Below, piece after piece: positions 29,677 to 37,671 of a stretch of 64,000 nt of DNA. The DNA is taken from assembly GCF_000316645.1 (NCBI RefSeq), contig NC_019684.1:2571501-2635500 (forward strand), written 5' to 3'. The stretch comes from Nostoc sp. PCC 7524. Its GTDB lineage: Bacteria > Cyanobacteriota > Cyanobacteriia > Cyanobacteriales > Nostocaceae. Every line of letters starts with the position of its first letter. Positions within the stretch are counted from its first letter, which is position 1. The translations under genes and the position numbers were made by a program. The notes below the pieces were generated by a model. It saw nothing but the letters and a program-made list of their open reading frames with translations, was not told the origin of the DNA and made no database searches.

Positions 29677-30291
29677 ATGACCCAATCTTTGCCAAAATTA
29701 CTGACATTTGATGAATTTATCGAATGGTATCCCAACGATGGTAAACGCTATGAATTACATAACGGAGTAATTTTTGAAATGCCCCCTCCAAGCGGAGAAC
29801 ATGAAAAAGTTGTGGGATTTATAGCTCGTAAGTTAACTGTCGAGTTTGATCGCCTGAACCTTCCTTACACCATACCCAAAACTGCATTCGTCAAAACTCC
29901 TACTGCTGAATCTACTTATTCTCCCGATGTCTTGTTATTAAATCTAGACAACCTCAGCAACGAACCACTTTTTCAAAAGCAGTCAACAGTCAGCCAAGCT
30001 GCATCTGTGCCATTGGTGGTTGAAGTTGTATCGACTAACTGGCGAGATGATTACTACAACAAACTTAGGGATTATGAAGAAATGGGCATTCCTGAATTTT
30101 GGATTGCTGATTATGCGGCATTGGGAGCTAGGAAATTTATCGGTAATCCCAAACAACCTACTATTTTTGTATGTAGTTTAGTTGATGGTGAATATCAAAT
30201 GATTCCATTTCAAGGTGACACAGCGATTAAATCACCTACCTTCCCCCAATTAAATGTAACTGCACAGCAGATTTTTGATGCAGCTAACTAA
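29677..30291 (+). CDS. Uma2 family (DUF820) PD-(D/E)XK nuclease-like protein
   Basis: 204 residues. Family features are LTFDEFIEWYPNDGKRYELHNG near the start, the nuclease-fold core with YSPDVLLL and VPLVVEVVSTNWRDDY-NKLRDYEEMGIPEFWIAD (E-x-V then D-x-K-like spacing). GGAGG lies nine bases before the ATG. Uma2 genes are present in dozens of copies in cyanobacteria and their biological role is not settled. It sits between the last CRISPR repeat and an isolated degenerate repeat. Confidence 0.88.
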   Translation: MTQSLPKLLTFDEFIEWYPNDGKRYELHNGVIFEMPPPSGEHEKVVGFIARKLTVEFDRLNLPYTIPKTAFVKTPTAESTYSPDVLLLNLDNLSNEPLFQKQSTVSQAASVPLVVEVVSTNWRDDYYNKLRDYEEMGIPEFWIADYAALGARKFIGNPKQPTIFVCSLVDGEYQMIPFQGDTAIKSPTFPQLNVTAQQIFDAAN

Positions 30292-30327
30292 AATAATAAG
30301 ATGAATCGGGTACATAAATATTCCAAT

Positions 30328-30364
30328 ATGGCAATATGAACTAATCCCTCTCAGGGATTAAAAC
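30328..30364 (+). repeat. Isolated degenerate CRISPR repeat
   Basis: A 37-base stretch matching the array repeat at 31 of 37 positions: atggcaatatgaactaatcc then ctctcagggattaaaac. Differences fall at positions 3, 9, 11, 23, 25 and 33. The stem AATCCC/GGGATT is conserved. There is no second repeat next to it. Confidence 0.85.
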
Positions 30365-30392
30365 TGCAATTCTTAACAAAAGTTTACAAAAC

Positions 30393-30421
30393 TTGACAAT
30401 ACCATTGCTATTTAGCACAAT
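30393..30421 (+). promoter_or_regulatory. Possible promoter of rbp-rpsU
   Basis: TTGACA, a 17-base gap, then CACAAT (four of six matches to the -10 consensus). It would give a 5' leader of about 140 bases. Long 5' leaders are known for cold-regulated rbp genes of Anabaena, but this site is only a pattern match. Confidence 0.35.
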
Positions 30422-30569
30422 ATCTAGTACATATACCCGATGCGTAGATTTACCTTCTATGTCATCCTAGATAATGAGAGTTAATTCGGTGGTAGTGTTT
30501 GTTTTTAGTATTCACAGGCTTCTCTCCGAAATTTAAATCTCTACACATTTATGATTTTGGAGATAATCG

Positions 30570-30878
30570 ATGTCAATTTATGTAGGCAACCTCTCTTACC
30601 AAGTTACAGAAGAGGATATTAAGGGTGTTTTTGCTGAATATGGTACTGTAAAACGGGTTCAAGTACCTACAGACCGAGAAACAGGTCGTCTGCGCGGCTT
30701 TGCTTTTGTGGAAATGGGAACAGATGCTGAAGAAGCAGCTGCCATTGAAGCTCTTGATGGAGCCGAATGGATGGGTCGTGACCTCAAAGTTAATAAAGCC
30801 AAGCCTAGAGAGGACAGAGGTTCATCTGGTGGCAACCGGGGAGGATACGGTGGAGGCGGTGGACGTAACCGCTACTAA
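30570..30878 (+). CDS. rbp: RRM-type RNA-binding protein (Rbp family)
   Basis: 102 residues: one RRM domain (residues ~1-80) with RNP2 IYVGNLSY and RNP1 RGFAFVEM, then a short Gly/Arg/Asn-rich tail (GGNRGGYGGGGGRNRY). This is the class of cyanobacterial, cold-inducible Rbp proteins that resemble plant glycine-rich RNA-binding proteins; they bind single-stranded RNA. A GGAG precedes the ATG. The gene is followed by rpsU, the known partner of rbp genes in Anabaena. Which Rbp paralogue it is cannot be decided from sequence alone. Confidence 0.93.
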   Translation: MSIYVGNLSYQVTEEDIKGVFAEYGTVKRVQVPTDRETGRLRGFAFVEMGTDAEEAAAIEALDGAEWMGRDLKVNKAKPREDRGSSGGNRGGYGGGGGRNRY

Positions 30879-30993
30879 GCGTTGAAAGCTGAATTTTGAA
30901 GAGCGAATTTTCAGGCCAGGCAGAAAATTTATCTTTTTTGTACTGTTAGCGCCTGCTCAGTCCCTTGATAAAGTTGATTTACTAGGAGAGATA

Positions 30994-31182
30994 ATGACCC
31001 AAATAGTAGTGGGTGAAAATGAACACCTTGAGTCAGCCTTACGCCGATTTAAGCGAGAAGTTTCCAAGGCAGGAATCTTTCAAGATATGAGGAAGCACCG
31101 TCACTTTGAAACGCCGATTGAAAAATCCAAGCGCAAAAAACTTGCCTTGCAAAAGCAGGGTAAAAGACGCTTCCGCCCGTAA
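30994..31182 (+). CDS. rpsU: Ribosomal protein bS21
   Basis: 62 residues, highly basic, with the bS21 core [19 protein letters not shown] and [17 protein letters not shown]. Component of the 30S subunit near the anti-Shine-Dalgarno end of 16S rRNA. AGGAGA lies upstream of the ATG. It follows rbp by 115 bases and ends at a strong terminator, so the two genes probably form one transcript. Confidence 0.97.
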   Translation: MTQIVVGENEHLESALRRFKREVSKAGIFQDMRKHRHFETPIEKSKRKKLALQKQGKRRFRP

Positions 31183-31207
31183 AAAATGACATAGATATAC
31201 GTCAATG

Positions 31208-31236
31208 CCCTCATAAGCACTATGAGGGTTTTCTTT
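31208..31236 (+). terminator. Rho-independent terminator after rpsU
   Basis: CCCTCATA pairs with TATGAGGG around AGCAC, followed by TTTTCTTT; 25 bases past the rpsU stop. Confidence 0.9.
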
Positions 31237-31428
31237 ATGGACTTTAGCAGCAGTCAGCGAAAATTAAGCAATGGTATGGCAGAAGGCACTTTTGCAATAG
31301 GCAATAGTAAAATCCATGCCATAAATGAGTTTGGGCTTTTAATCATGTCCTAATCGCCTTGTCTACAGCTATAGTTCTGATCAATCAATTTTTGGCTAAG
31401 GGACTTACAAAGAAAAAATATTCCAAAT

Positions 31429-31493
31429 GTAGGGTGCATCGGTGTGAATAATTTCTTGGTATAGCTAGGGTTTCTCACACTGACGCACCCTTG
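31429..31493. mobile_element. MITE-like palindromic element, copy D
   Basis: Left end GTAGGGTGCATCGGTG, right end CACTGACGCACCCTTG; interior gaataatttcttggtatagc, in the same orientation as copy B. The left arm has two substitutions and the outermost right bases are changed. Confidence 0.8.
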
Positions 31494-31575
31494 TATATTG
31501 AATATGAGTTTTGGCATCTACTATGGCAATGTAGATATTAGGTACAGACTCATATCTCTATTGTAGGAAATACTA

Positions 31576-31758
31576 ATGAATCGCTCGAAAATTGTAGCAA
31601 TTATTACAGGTGCAATTTCTATCTTGTTAGCTATTGCCTATCTGATCATAGTCCAAATATTGGATTACCGGGATATGCAACCCGCTCCCATCAGCCAACT
31701 GCACCAACTATCAACTTTTGTTGCTTGTATCAACTTGGGAAACCTAAAAACCTTCTAG
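31576..31758 (+). CDS. Small single-helix membrane peptide
   Basis: 60 residues. Residues 6-28 form one membrane helix (IVAIITGAISILLAIAYLIIV) after a short basic start (MNRSK). The rest is short and polar. TAGGAAA lies before the ATG. I do not know the family; the well-formed helix and start favour a real gene. Confidence 0.55.
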   Translation: MNRSKIVAIITGAISILLAIAYLIIVQILDYRDMQPAPISQLHQLSTFVACINLGNLKTF

Positions 31759-31850
31759 TTGTACATAAATCGTACCGTCTTGTTGTAGAGTGGGAAAAGA
31801 CAATATCTATGATGTTCTAAAACCCTTATACAACAGGAGGTTTAACATCT

Positions 31851-32246
31851 ATGCCAAAATCTTCAGCATTTATTCAAATCAAACAAGGAGTCTTAGAAAT
31901 CACCTCACAGATTCCTGTGGGGCGGATCACTACCTATAATGCAATTGGTGAACACCTGAACGTTATGGCACGTCATGTTGCCTACATTTTGGCAACTTTG
32001 AACTTTGAAGAACAGCAAAAATTCCCTTGGTATCGTGTTGTTGCTGATCAAGGCATAATCACAGTGGGTAAGCTAAATTCTCGATATCTTGCCCAGATTC
32101 AACACCTCAAGCAAGAAGGAATCGAATTGGCGGCTAAAAATCATGTTGAGAACTTTAATGAGTTATTTTGCTCCCCAGTTCAGCTAGTTAGTTGGAATCA
32201 CAGTACAAAGCATTATCTAGATGATCTAGATGACCTTGATTCATAG
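31851..32246 (+). CDS. Alkyltransferase-like (ATL) DNA-binding protein
   Basis: 131 residues, related to the DNA-binding domain of O6-alkylguanine-DNA alkyltransferase: IPVGRITTYNAIGEHL and the helix-turn-helix region RHVAYILATLN. The alkyl-acceptor motif PCHRV is replaced by PWYRVV, so the reactive Cys is missing, as in ATL proteins (PWHRV). ATLs bind O6-alkylguanine and hand the lesion to nucleotide excision repair. The tail beyond residue ~95 is longer than in short ATLs. CAGGAGG lies upstream of the ATG. Confidence 0.82.
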   Translation: MPKSSAFIQIKQGVLEITSQIPVGRITTYNAIGEHLNVMARHVAYILATLNFEEQQKFPWYRVVADQGIITVGKLNSRYLAQIQHLKQEGIELAAKNHVENFNELFCSPVQLVSWNHSTKHYLDDLDDLDS

Positions 32247-32480
32247 AGTAAAGTCTATGGATAAGATATTTTATTTATATATATAAGAATTACTTACAGT
32301 AGACATCGTTGATTTATTTTGTTACATAATTCCCTTTTGAGAAATATGAAGGTAAGCTAAATTTAAGAATATTAAGCAAAGATAAATTTCCTGAATCTAC
32401 GATACTTAGCTTGACTGGGAGCAAAATTAAATTTGCCCCCAGCATAGCTAGTTTTTGCTATCAATCCAGAGGGTAATTTC

Positions 32481-34340
32481 ATGGCTCAGTTTCTACTTGA
32501 GACTGTTTGGCTAGTTCCGTGCTATGCGTTAATAGGGGGACTATTGGCTATTCCTTGGTCGCCAGGAATCATTCGCAGAACCGGGCCAAGACCAGCAGGT
32601 TATGTCAATATAATAATGACATTCTTAGCGTTGATTCATAGCGCGATCGCCTTACAAGCAACCTGGAATCATCCGCCGCAAGCAGTGTTGATTCCTTGGT
32701 TATCAACAGCAGGCTTAAACCTCACCATCACCCTAGAAATATCTTCCATCAGTGTGGGGGCAATGGTAGTAGTAACGGGCTTAAATTTCCTCGCGCAAAT
32801 TTTTGCCGTAGGCTACATGGAAATGGATTGGGGCTGGGGGCGCTTCTATTCTTTATTGGGATTATTTGAAGCGGGACTCTGCGCCTTAGCGTTGTGTAAT
32901 AATCTGTTTTTTAGCTATGTAATTTTGGAAATCCTGACTTTAGGAACATATCTGCTAGTGGGCTTATGGTTTAGTCAACCTTTAGTAGTCACTGGTGCTA
33001 GAGATGCGTTCTTAACCAAGCGGGTAGGGGACTTGTTTTTACTGATGGGAGTCTTGGGATTATGGACTCTCGCAGGGACTTGGAACTACACAGAATTAGC
33101 CGAATGGGCTGCAACAGCTCATGTTAATCCAACTGTCATGACATTAGTTGGTTTAGCATTAGTAGCAGGGCCGATGGGTAAATGCGCTCAGTTCCCTTTG
33201 CATTTGTGGTTAGATGAGGCAATGGAAGGCCCTGTTCCCAGCACAATTTTACGGAACTCGGTAGTAGTTGCTAGTGGCGCATGGGTATTAATTAAACTGC
33301 AACCTGTATTAACTCTATCGCCTTTAGTTTCTGCCTTCATCGTAGCCATTGGTGCAGTCACAGCCGTTGGTGCTTCCCTAATTGCGATCGCTCAAGTTGA
33401 TATTAAACGCTGCTTATCTTATTCTGTTAGTGCTTACTTGGGCTTAGTGTTCATAGCGGTAGGCACACAACAAGACGAAGCCGCCTTATTGTTGGTACTC
33501 ACCCATGCTATAGCCTCTGCACTTTTAGTCATGAGTACCGGCGGTATTGTCTGGAATAGTATCACCCAAGACATTACTCAACTTGGTGGCTTGTGGACAC
33601 GTCGCCCCATTTCCGGGTTAGCCTTTATTTTAGGAACTTTGGGGTTAATTGGTTTTCCACCCTTGGGTAGCTTTTGGGCATTACTAAAATTAGCTGATGG
33701 ATTGTGGGAAACTCACCCTTGGTTAGTAGGAATTATCATTGCCGTTAACGCCTTAACAGCAGTTAGTTTAACGAGAGAATTTGGCTTAATTTTTGGTGGT
33801 AAAGCTAAACAAATGAGTGAGCGATCGCCTGAAGTTCACTGGCCAATGGTACTACCCATGATGATTTTATTGGGCTTTATTTTACATCTACCTTTGGTAT
33901 TAGAAAGCTTATCACTATTACCCAATTGGGCAACTCTTAATAAAGATGTGGCACTTTTACTAATTTGGTCGAGTATTTTCGGTTGCAGTATTAGCGGTGT
34001 AATTTATCTAGGCAATATTCCCAAACCAGTACGTCTACCTTGGAAACCCTTACAAGACTTATTAGCTTACGACTTTTACACCCCTAAACTCTATCGCATG
34101 ACCATCATTTTCAGCGTTGCTCAACTGGCAAAATTTGCTGATATGATTGACCGCTTTGTAGTTGATGGCATTGTTAACTTTGTTGGTTTGTTTTCGCTGT
34201 TAGGTGGCGAAGGTTTGAAGTACAGCACCAATGGACAAACTCAATTTTATGCCTTCACTGTTCTCCTAGGAGTAGGTGTTTTGGGTGCATGGGTAACTTG
34301 GCCATTCTGGGGAGTACAGTTTTTAAGTCTGATTTTTTAA
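32481..34340 (+). CDS. ndhF: NDH-1 subunit NdhF of the CO2-uptake type (NdhF3/F4)
   Basis: 619 residues, about 15-16 membrane helices, with the proton-translocating antiporter-like core (LTLGTYLLVGLWFSQPLVVTG, GPMGKCAQFPLHLWLDEAMEGP, AIAQVDIKRCLSYS). It is one of the divergent NdhF forms that join NdhD and a Cup protein in the NDH-1MS complexes converting CO2 to bicarbonate at the thylakoid membrane. It begins the operon ndhF-ndhD-cup. No CupS-like gene follows, which is a weak hint for the constitutive NdhF4/NdhD4/CupB set rather than the inducible one. Confidence 0.92.
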   Translation: MAQFLLETVWLVPCYALIGGLLAIPWSPGIIRRTGPRPAGYVNIIMTFLALIHSAIALQATWNHPPQAVLIPWLSTAGLNLTITLEISSISVGAMVVVTGLNFLAQIFAVGYMEMDWGWGRFYSLLGLFEAGLCALALCNNLFFSYVILEILTLGTYLLVGLWFSQPLVVTGARDAFLTKRVGDLFLLMGVLGLWTLAGTWNYTELAEWAATAHVNPTVMTLVGLALVAGPMGKCAQFPLHLWLDEAMEGPVPSTILRNSVVVASGAWVLIKLQPVLTLSPLVSAFIVAIGAVTAVGASLIAIAQVDIKRCLSYSVSAYLGLVFIAVGTQQDEAALLLVLTHAIASALLVMSTGGIVWNSITQDITQLGGLWTRRPISGLAFILGTLGLIGFPPLGSFWALLKLADGLWETHPWLVGIIIAVNALTAVSLTREFGLIFGGKAKQMSERSPEVHWPMVLPMMILLGFILHLPLVLESLSLLPNWATLNKDVALLLIWSSIFGCSISGVIYLGNIPKPVRLPWKPLQDLLAYDFYTPKLYRMTIIFSVAQLAKFADMIDRFVVDGIVNFVGLFSLLGGEGLKYSTNGQTQFYAFTVLLGVGVLGAWVTWPFWGVQFLSLIF

Positions 34341-34362
34341 TAGTCCTAACTGTTGAACCTCC

Positions 34363-34393
34363 GAATTTTGGATTTTGGATTTTGGATTTTTTA
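34363..34393. repeat. Tandem heptamer array (ttttgga)
   Basis: About four ttttgga/gaatttt units between ndhF and ndhD. Confidence 0.75.
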
Positions 34394-34482
34394 GTACACC
34401 TCTACTTCCTTCTTTTCTATTGCAAGAGTGCCTATTGCCTACCTACGCAGATAATTTTAGAAATCAAATCGGATTGCTATTT

Positions 34483-35982
34483 ATGCTGAGTGCTTTAATT
34501 TGGATACCAATTATCAGTGCTATAATTATCGGGTTTTTACCTGGTAAAGTCGTCCCAGCTAGTCGGGTGAGATTAGTTGCTTTAACTATTGCTGGCGTAG
34601 TTTTACTCTGGAATTTATTTATTTTGCTGAAATTTGATATCAGCAATCCAGGGATGCAATTTCAAGAGTATTTACCTTGGAATGAAACCTTGGGTTTGAG
34701 TTATCAACTAGGAGTTGATGGTTTATCAATCTTGATGTTGGTACTCAATAGCTTACTCACCTGGATTGCAATTTACAGCAGTAGTAAAGAGACTGAACGC
34801 CCCAGACTTTTTTATTCCCTGATTTTATTAGTCAGTGGTGGCGTAGCTGGAGCTTTCTTAGCAGAAAACTTACTACTATTTTTCCTGTTTTACGAATTAG
34901 AATTAATCCCCTTCTATTTATTAATTTCGATTTGGGGAGGAGAAAAACGGGCTTATGCAGGTATCAAGTTTCTAATTTATACTGCTGTTTCCGGGGCTTT
35001 GATTTTAGCAACCTTCTTGGGTATGGTATGGCTAACTGGTTCTACTAGCTTTGCCTTTGATGCTGTATCAACTCAAAGCATCTCCGCCGGTTTGCAATTA
35101 GTTCTCTTAGCAGGAATTATTTTAGGCTTTGGGATCAAAATTCCCCTCGTTCCCTTCCATACGTGGCTACCTGATGCTTATGTTGAAGCTTCTGCACCCA
35201 TTGCGATTTTGTTGGGTGGTGTATTAGCGAAGTTGGGAACCTATGGACTGTTGCGTTTTGGCATGGGAATGCTTCCCCAAGCTTGGAGTGTGGTTGCGCC
35301 AACCTTAGCAATCTGGGGAGCGATTAGTGCAATTTATGGGGCAGTGATTGCGATCGCCCAAAAAGATATCAAGCGCATGGTAGCATACAGCTCTATCGGT
35401 CACATGGGCTATGTATTACTCGCTAGTGCCTCTAGCACCGCTTTAGCACTGGTGGGTGCTGTTTCCCAGATGTTCAGCCACGGTTTAATTCTGGCAATTC
35501 TCTTTCATCTAGTTGGGATTGTAGAAGCCAAAGTTGGGACTCGTGAATTAGACAAACTCAATGGTTTGATGAGTCCTATTCGGGGTTTACCGCTAATTAG
35601 TGCGCTACTGGTTCTCAGTGGCATGGCGAGTGCGGGAATTCCTGGTTTAACGGGATTTATTGCAGAATTTATTGTTTTTCAGGGTAGTTTCTCAGTCTTT
35701 CCCTTGCCCACATTATTATGTGTAGCCTCTAGCGGCTTAACAGCAGTGTATTTCGTCATCCTCCTCAACCGTACCTGCTTTGGCAAGTTAGATAACTTAG
35801 CCTACTATCCCAAAGTTGCATGGGCGGAAAAAATACCAGCCTTAGTTTTGGCTTCTCTGATTATCTTTTTAGGAATACAACCCAATTGGTTAGTACGTTG
35901 GAGTGAACCCACAACTACAGCAATGGTAGCGGTAATTCCGCCTCTGGAAAAAACTATAGTTTCTCAAGTGGCTTTGAAGTAA
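34483..35982 (+). CDS. ndhD: NDH-1 subunit NdhD of the CO2-uptake type (NdhD3/D4)
   Basis: 499 residues from the ATG at 34483 (MLSALIWIPIISA). The longer frame from 34375 would start inside the ttttgga repeats and lacks a membrane-type start, so it is rejected. About 14 membrane helices with the antiporter-like motifs LLFFLFYELELIPFYLLI, IPLVPFHTWLPDAYVEASAP, AIAQKDIKRMVAYSSIGHMGYV and MFSHGLILAILF. Partner of the NdhF at 32481 and the Cup protein at 36109 in the CO2-hydrating NDH-1 complex. Confidence 0.93.
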   Translation: MLSALIWIPIISAIIIGFLPGKVVPASRVRLVALTIAGVVLLWNLFILLKFDISNPGMQFQEYLPWNETLGLSYQLGVDGLSILMLVLNSLLTWIAIYSSSKETERPRLFYSLILLVSGGVAGAFLAENLLLFFLFYELELIPFYLLISIWGGEKRAYAGIKFLIYTAVSGALILATFLGMVWLTGSTSFAFDAVSTQSISAGLQLVLLAGIILGFGIKIPLVPFHTWLPDAYVEASAPIAILLGGVLAKLGTYGLLRFGMGMLPQAWSVVAPTLAIWGAISAIYGAVIAIAQKDIKRMVAYSSIGHMGYVLLASASSTALALVGAVSQMFSHGLILAILFHLVGIVEAKVGTRELDKLNGLMSPIRGLPLISALLVLSGMASAGIPGLTGFIAEFIVFQGSFSVFPLPTLLCVASSGLTAVYFVILLNRTCFGKLDNLAYYPKVAWAEKIPALVLASLIIFLGIQPNWLVRWSEPTTTAMVAVIPPLEKTIVSQVALK

Positions 35983-35985
35983 GTA

Positions 35986-36082
35986 GTAGAGGAGCAGGGG
36001 AGCAGAGGGGCAGGGGAGCAGAGGAGACAAGGTAGATTTTTATCCAATCCCCAGTCCCCAATCCCCAATCCCCAGTCCCCAT
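35986..36082. repeat. Heptamer-type repeats between ndhD and cup
   Basis: Degenerate gaggagcaggg units at 35986-36025 and an inverted copy of the G-rich family (ccccagtccccaatccccaa) at 36047-36082. Confidence 0.8.
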
Positions 36083-36108
36083 TTTTTAAATTTAATTCAC
36101 AAAAATAT

Positions 36109-37431
36109 ATGGTACAAACTCCAGATAAACCTGTAACTAAAATTCCGCCTTCGCAGCATGAATTTGCTGATATCATATATCGCCTAGAAGCCGGCGGTTC
36201 GATGTTGCCAGATACGCCAGAAAATTTAATGCAAATTATCGGTATTTATAAAGCTTACGCCGTACCGATGGATTTCTATTGGCGTGACTTGCTTTATATT
36301 GCTGAACAGGTATTTTTAAATCCCTTTTCCTTTTTCAAATACTTCATCTCGAAAGAGTATTTAGAAAGACATAACCATTACGCTGGTGATGATGCTGATT
36401 TAAGAATTTGGCGCGGTGAAGCTACAGCCCACCCCGAACTGTTGGCATTTATGGAAAAGGGTGAAACCTTCAAAATACCTAAGTTATTGCATCACTTACT
36501 GCACGATCGCATTAACATGGAATTTGCGGAAGCTTGTATGCGGGCTATGCTTTGGCATCGTCATATGTATGCGCCAGTTAATCAATTTGATGCTTACCTC
36601 GACTCAGAAGAATACAAAGCTAACGCAGATAAGGCAATTAAAGCTTATTTTCAGGGCAACCCAGTAATGCTGGGAATGTATAAGCTGTTCCCCGATATGT
36701 TTTTGGAACAGTGCCGCCAGATGTCATATTATGCTAACCTCGGTCTGTTCTGGGAAGTCATGGCTCCGGTATTCTTTGAAATGTCGGATATCTATGATGA
36801 AGGTGGCTTTAAAGGTGTCCCTGATGCCATGAACTTTTTAGTCAATGGGATATTTGCAGTTGCCGGTCGTCCCATTTACCATCATGTGTATATTCGTGGG
36901 GAATGCTACGAAATTATTCCCAAGTCTAAAGGATTTACTTGGTTATATGAGGCTGCATTACCCTATGTAGAAGCAGTATTCTACCGCACTGCACCCTTTA
37001 GAGGTACAAAATCATATAATGCTCAAGCTGGTCAAGTACCTGATGACCAAAAAGACTTCCACTATGGTATTCTCTACGCAGATGTGTTTCCTGTAGGAAC
37101 TGCGGGCATTCCACCGACATTATTAATGCAAGATATGTTACATTTCTTACCCCAGTATCTTGTTGATTACTACAAACAATATTGTCGAGGTGAGGAAGAT
37201 ACATTGATTCAGTTGGGTATTAGTTTCCAAAGGTCAATGTATAATGTTACCTCTGCGGTAATTCAGGCGTTGCGAACTGCCCTGTTATATCCTTTAGATG
37301 ATCCCAATCCCAAACATTTGCAAGCCAACCGCGAGTTTTTTGAAGCCCAACTAAGTCGCTTTACTCGTTCGGAATATGGGATGCGGAATGCTGCCCGTTT
37401 GCGAGATGTTCAAAGTCAAGATTATAGATAG
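36109..37431 (+). CDS. cupB: CO2 hydration protein (Cup/Chp family)
   Basis: 440 residues, soluble, rich in aromatic residues and His. Recognised by FADIIYRLEAGGSMLPDTPENLMQI, YAVPMDFYWRDLLYIAEQVFLNPF, and the run AMLWHRHMYAPVNQFDAY. Cup proteins bind the NdhD/NdhF end of NDH-1MS and, by a carbonic-anhydrase-like Zn site, drive one-way CO2 hydration. CupA and CupB are close relatives; I favour CupB because no cupS follows, but the call between them is uncertain. Third gene of the ndhF-ndhD-cup operon. Confidence 0.87.
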   Translation: MVQTPDKPVTKIPPSQHEFADIIYRLEAGGSMLPDTPENLMQIIGIYKAYAVPMDFYWRDLLYIAEQVFLNPFSFFKYFISKEYLERHNHYAGDDADLRIWRGEATAHPELLAFMEKGETFKIPKLLHHLLHDRINMEFAEACMRAMLWHRHMYAPVNQFDAYLDSEEYKANADKAIKAYFQGNPVMLGMYKLFPDMFLEQCRQMSYYANLGLFWEVMAPVFFEMSDIYDEGGFKGVPDAMNFLVNGIFAVAGRPIYHHVYIRGECYEIIPKSKGFTWLYEAALPYVEAVFYRTAPFRGTKSYNAQAGQVPDDQKDFHYGILYADVFPVGTAGIPPTLLMQDMLHFLPQYLVDYYKQYCRGEEDTLIQLGISFQRSMYNVTSAVIQALRTALLYPLDDPNPKHLQANREFFEAQLSRFTRSEYGMRNAARLRDVQSQDYR

Positions 37432-37437
37432 TTAGTA

Positions 37438-37462
37438 GGGGCGCAAGGCTTTGCGTCCCTCT
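37438..37462. repeat. Short palindrome downstream of cup
   Basis: GGGGCGCAA paired with TTGCGTCCC, then TCTAATTT. Possible terminator of the ndhF-ndhD-cup operon; same class as those at 4632, 9356 and 53213. Confidence 0.5.
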
Positions 37463-37671
37463 AATTTATCTAAACACTGTGCGATCGCCTGCCAGTAATT
37501 TCCTTTCCTCATCGGATCAGCTTTAAGTATCATTACTACACTTAGTATTAATTTTTCTCTACTCAGATTATTGAAAAACTTGATAAACCCATAGCGGGAT
37601 ATTCCGCGTAATAACTACCGAATTGGCTGTATATAACAATGACGCTGCCATGAAAACCGTTATTATTCAGT

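Larger units (their letters stand above)
31183..31575. other. Intergenic region with terminator and MITE-like copy D
   Basis: 393 bases containing the rpsU terminator at 31208 and a MITE-like copy at 31429. Nothing else recognisable. Confidence 0.6.

Noticed and set aside
34375..34482. N-terminal extension of NdhD
   Set aside because: It starts in ttttgga repeats and adds residues not seen in NdhD; the ATG at 34483 gives a normal membrane-type start.
32481..35982. Respiratory (NdhF1/NdhD1) type of NDH-1 subunits
   Set aside because: Divergent sequence and the downstream cup gene point to the CO2-uptake forms.
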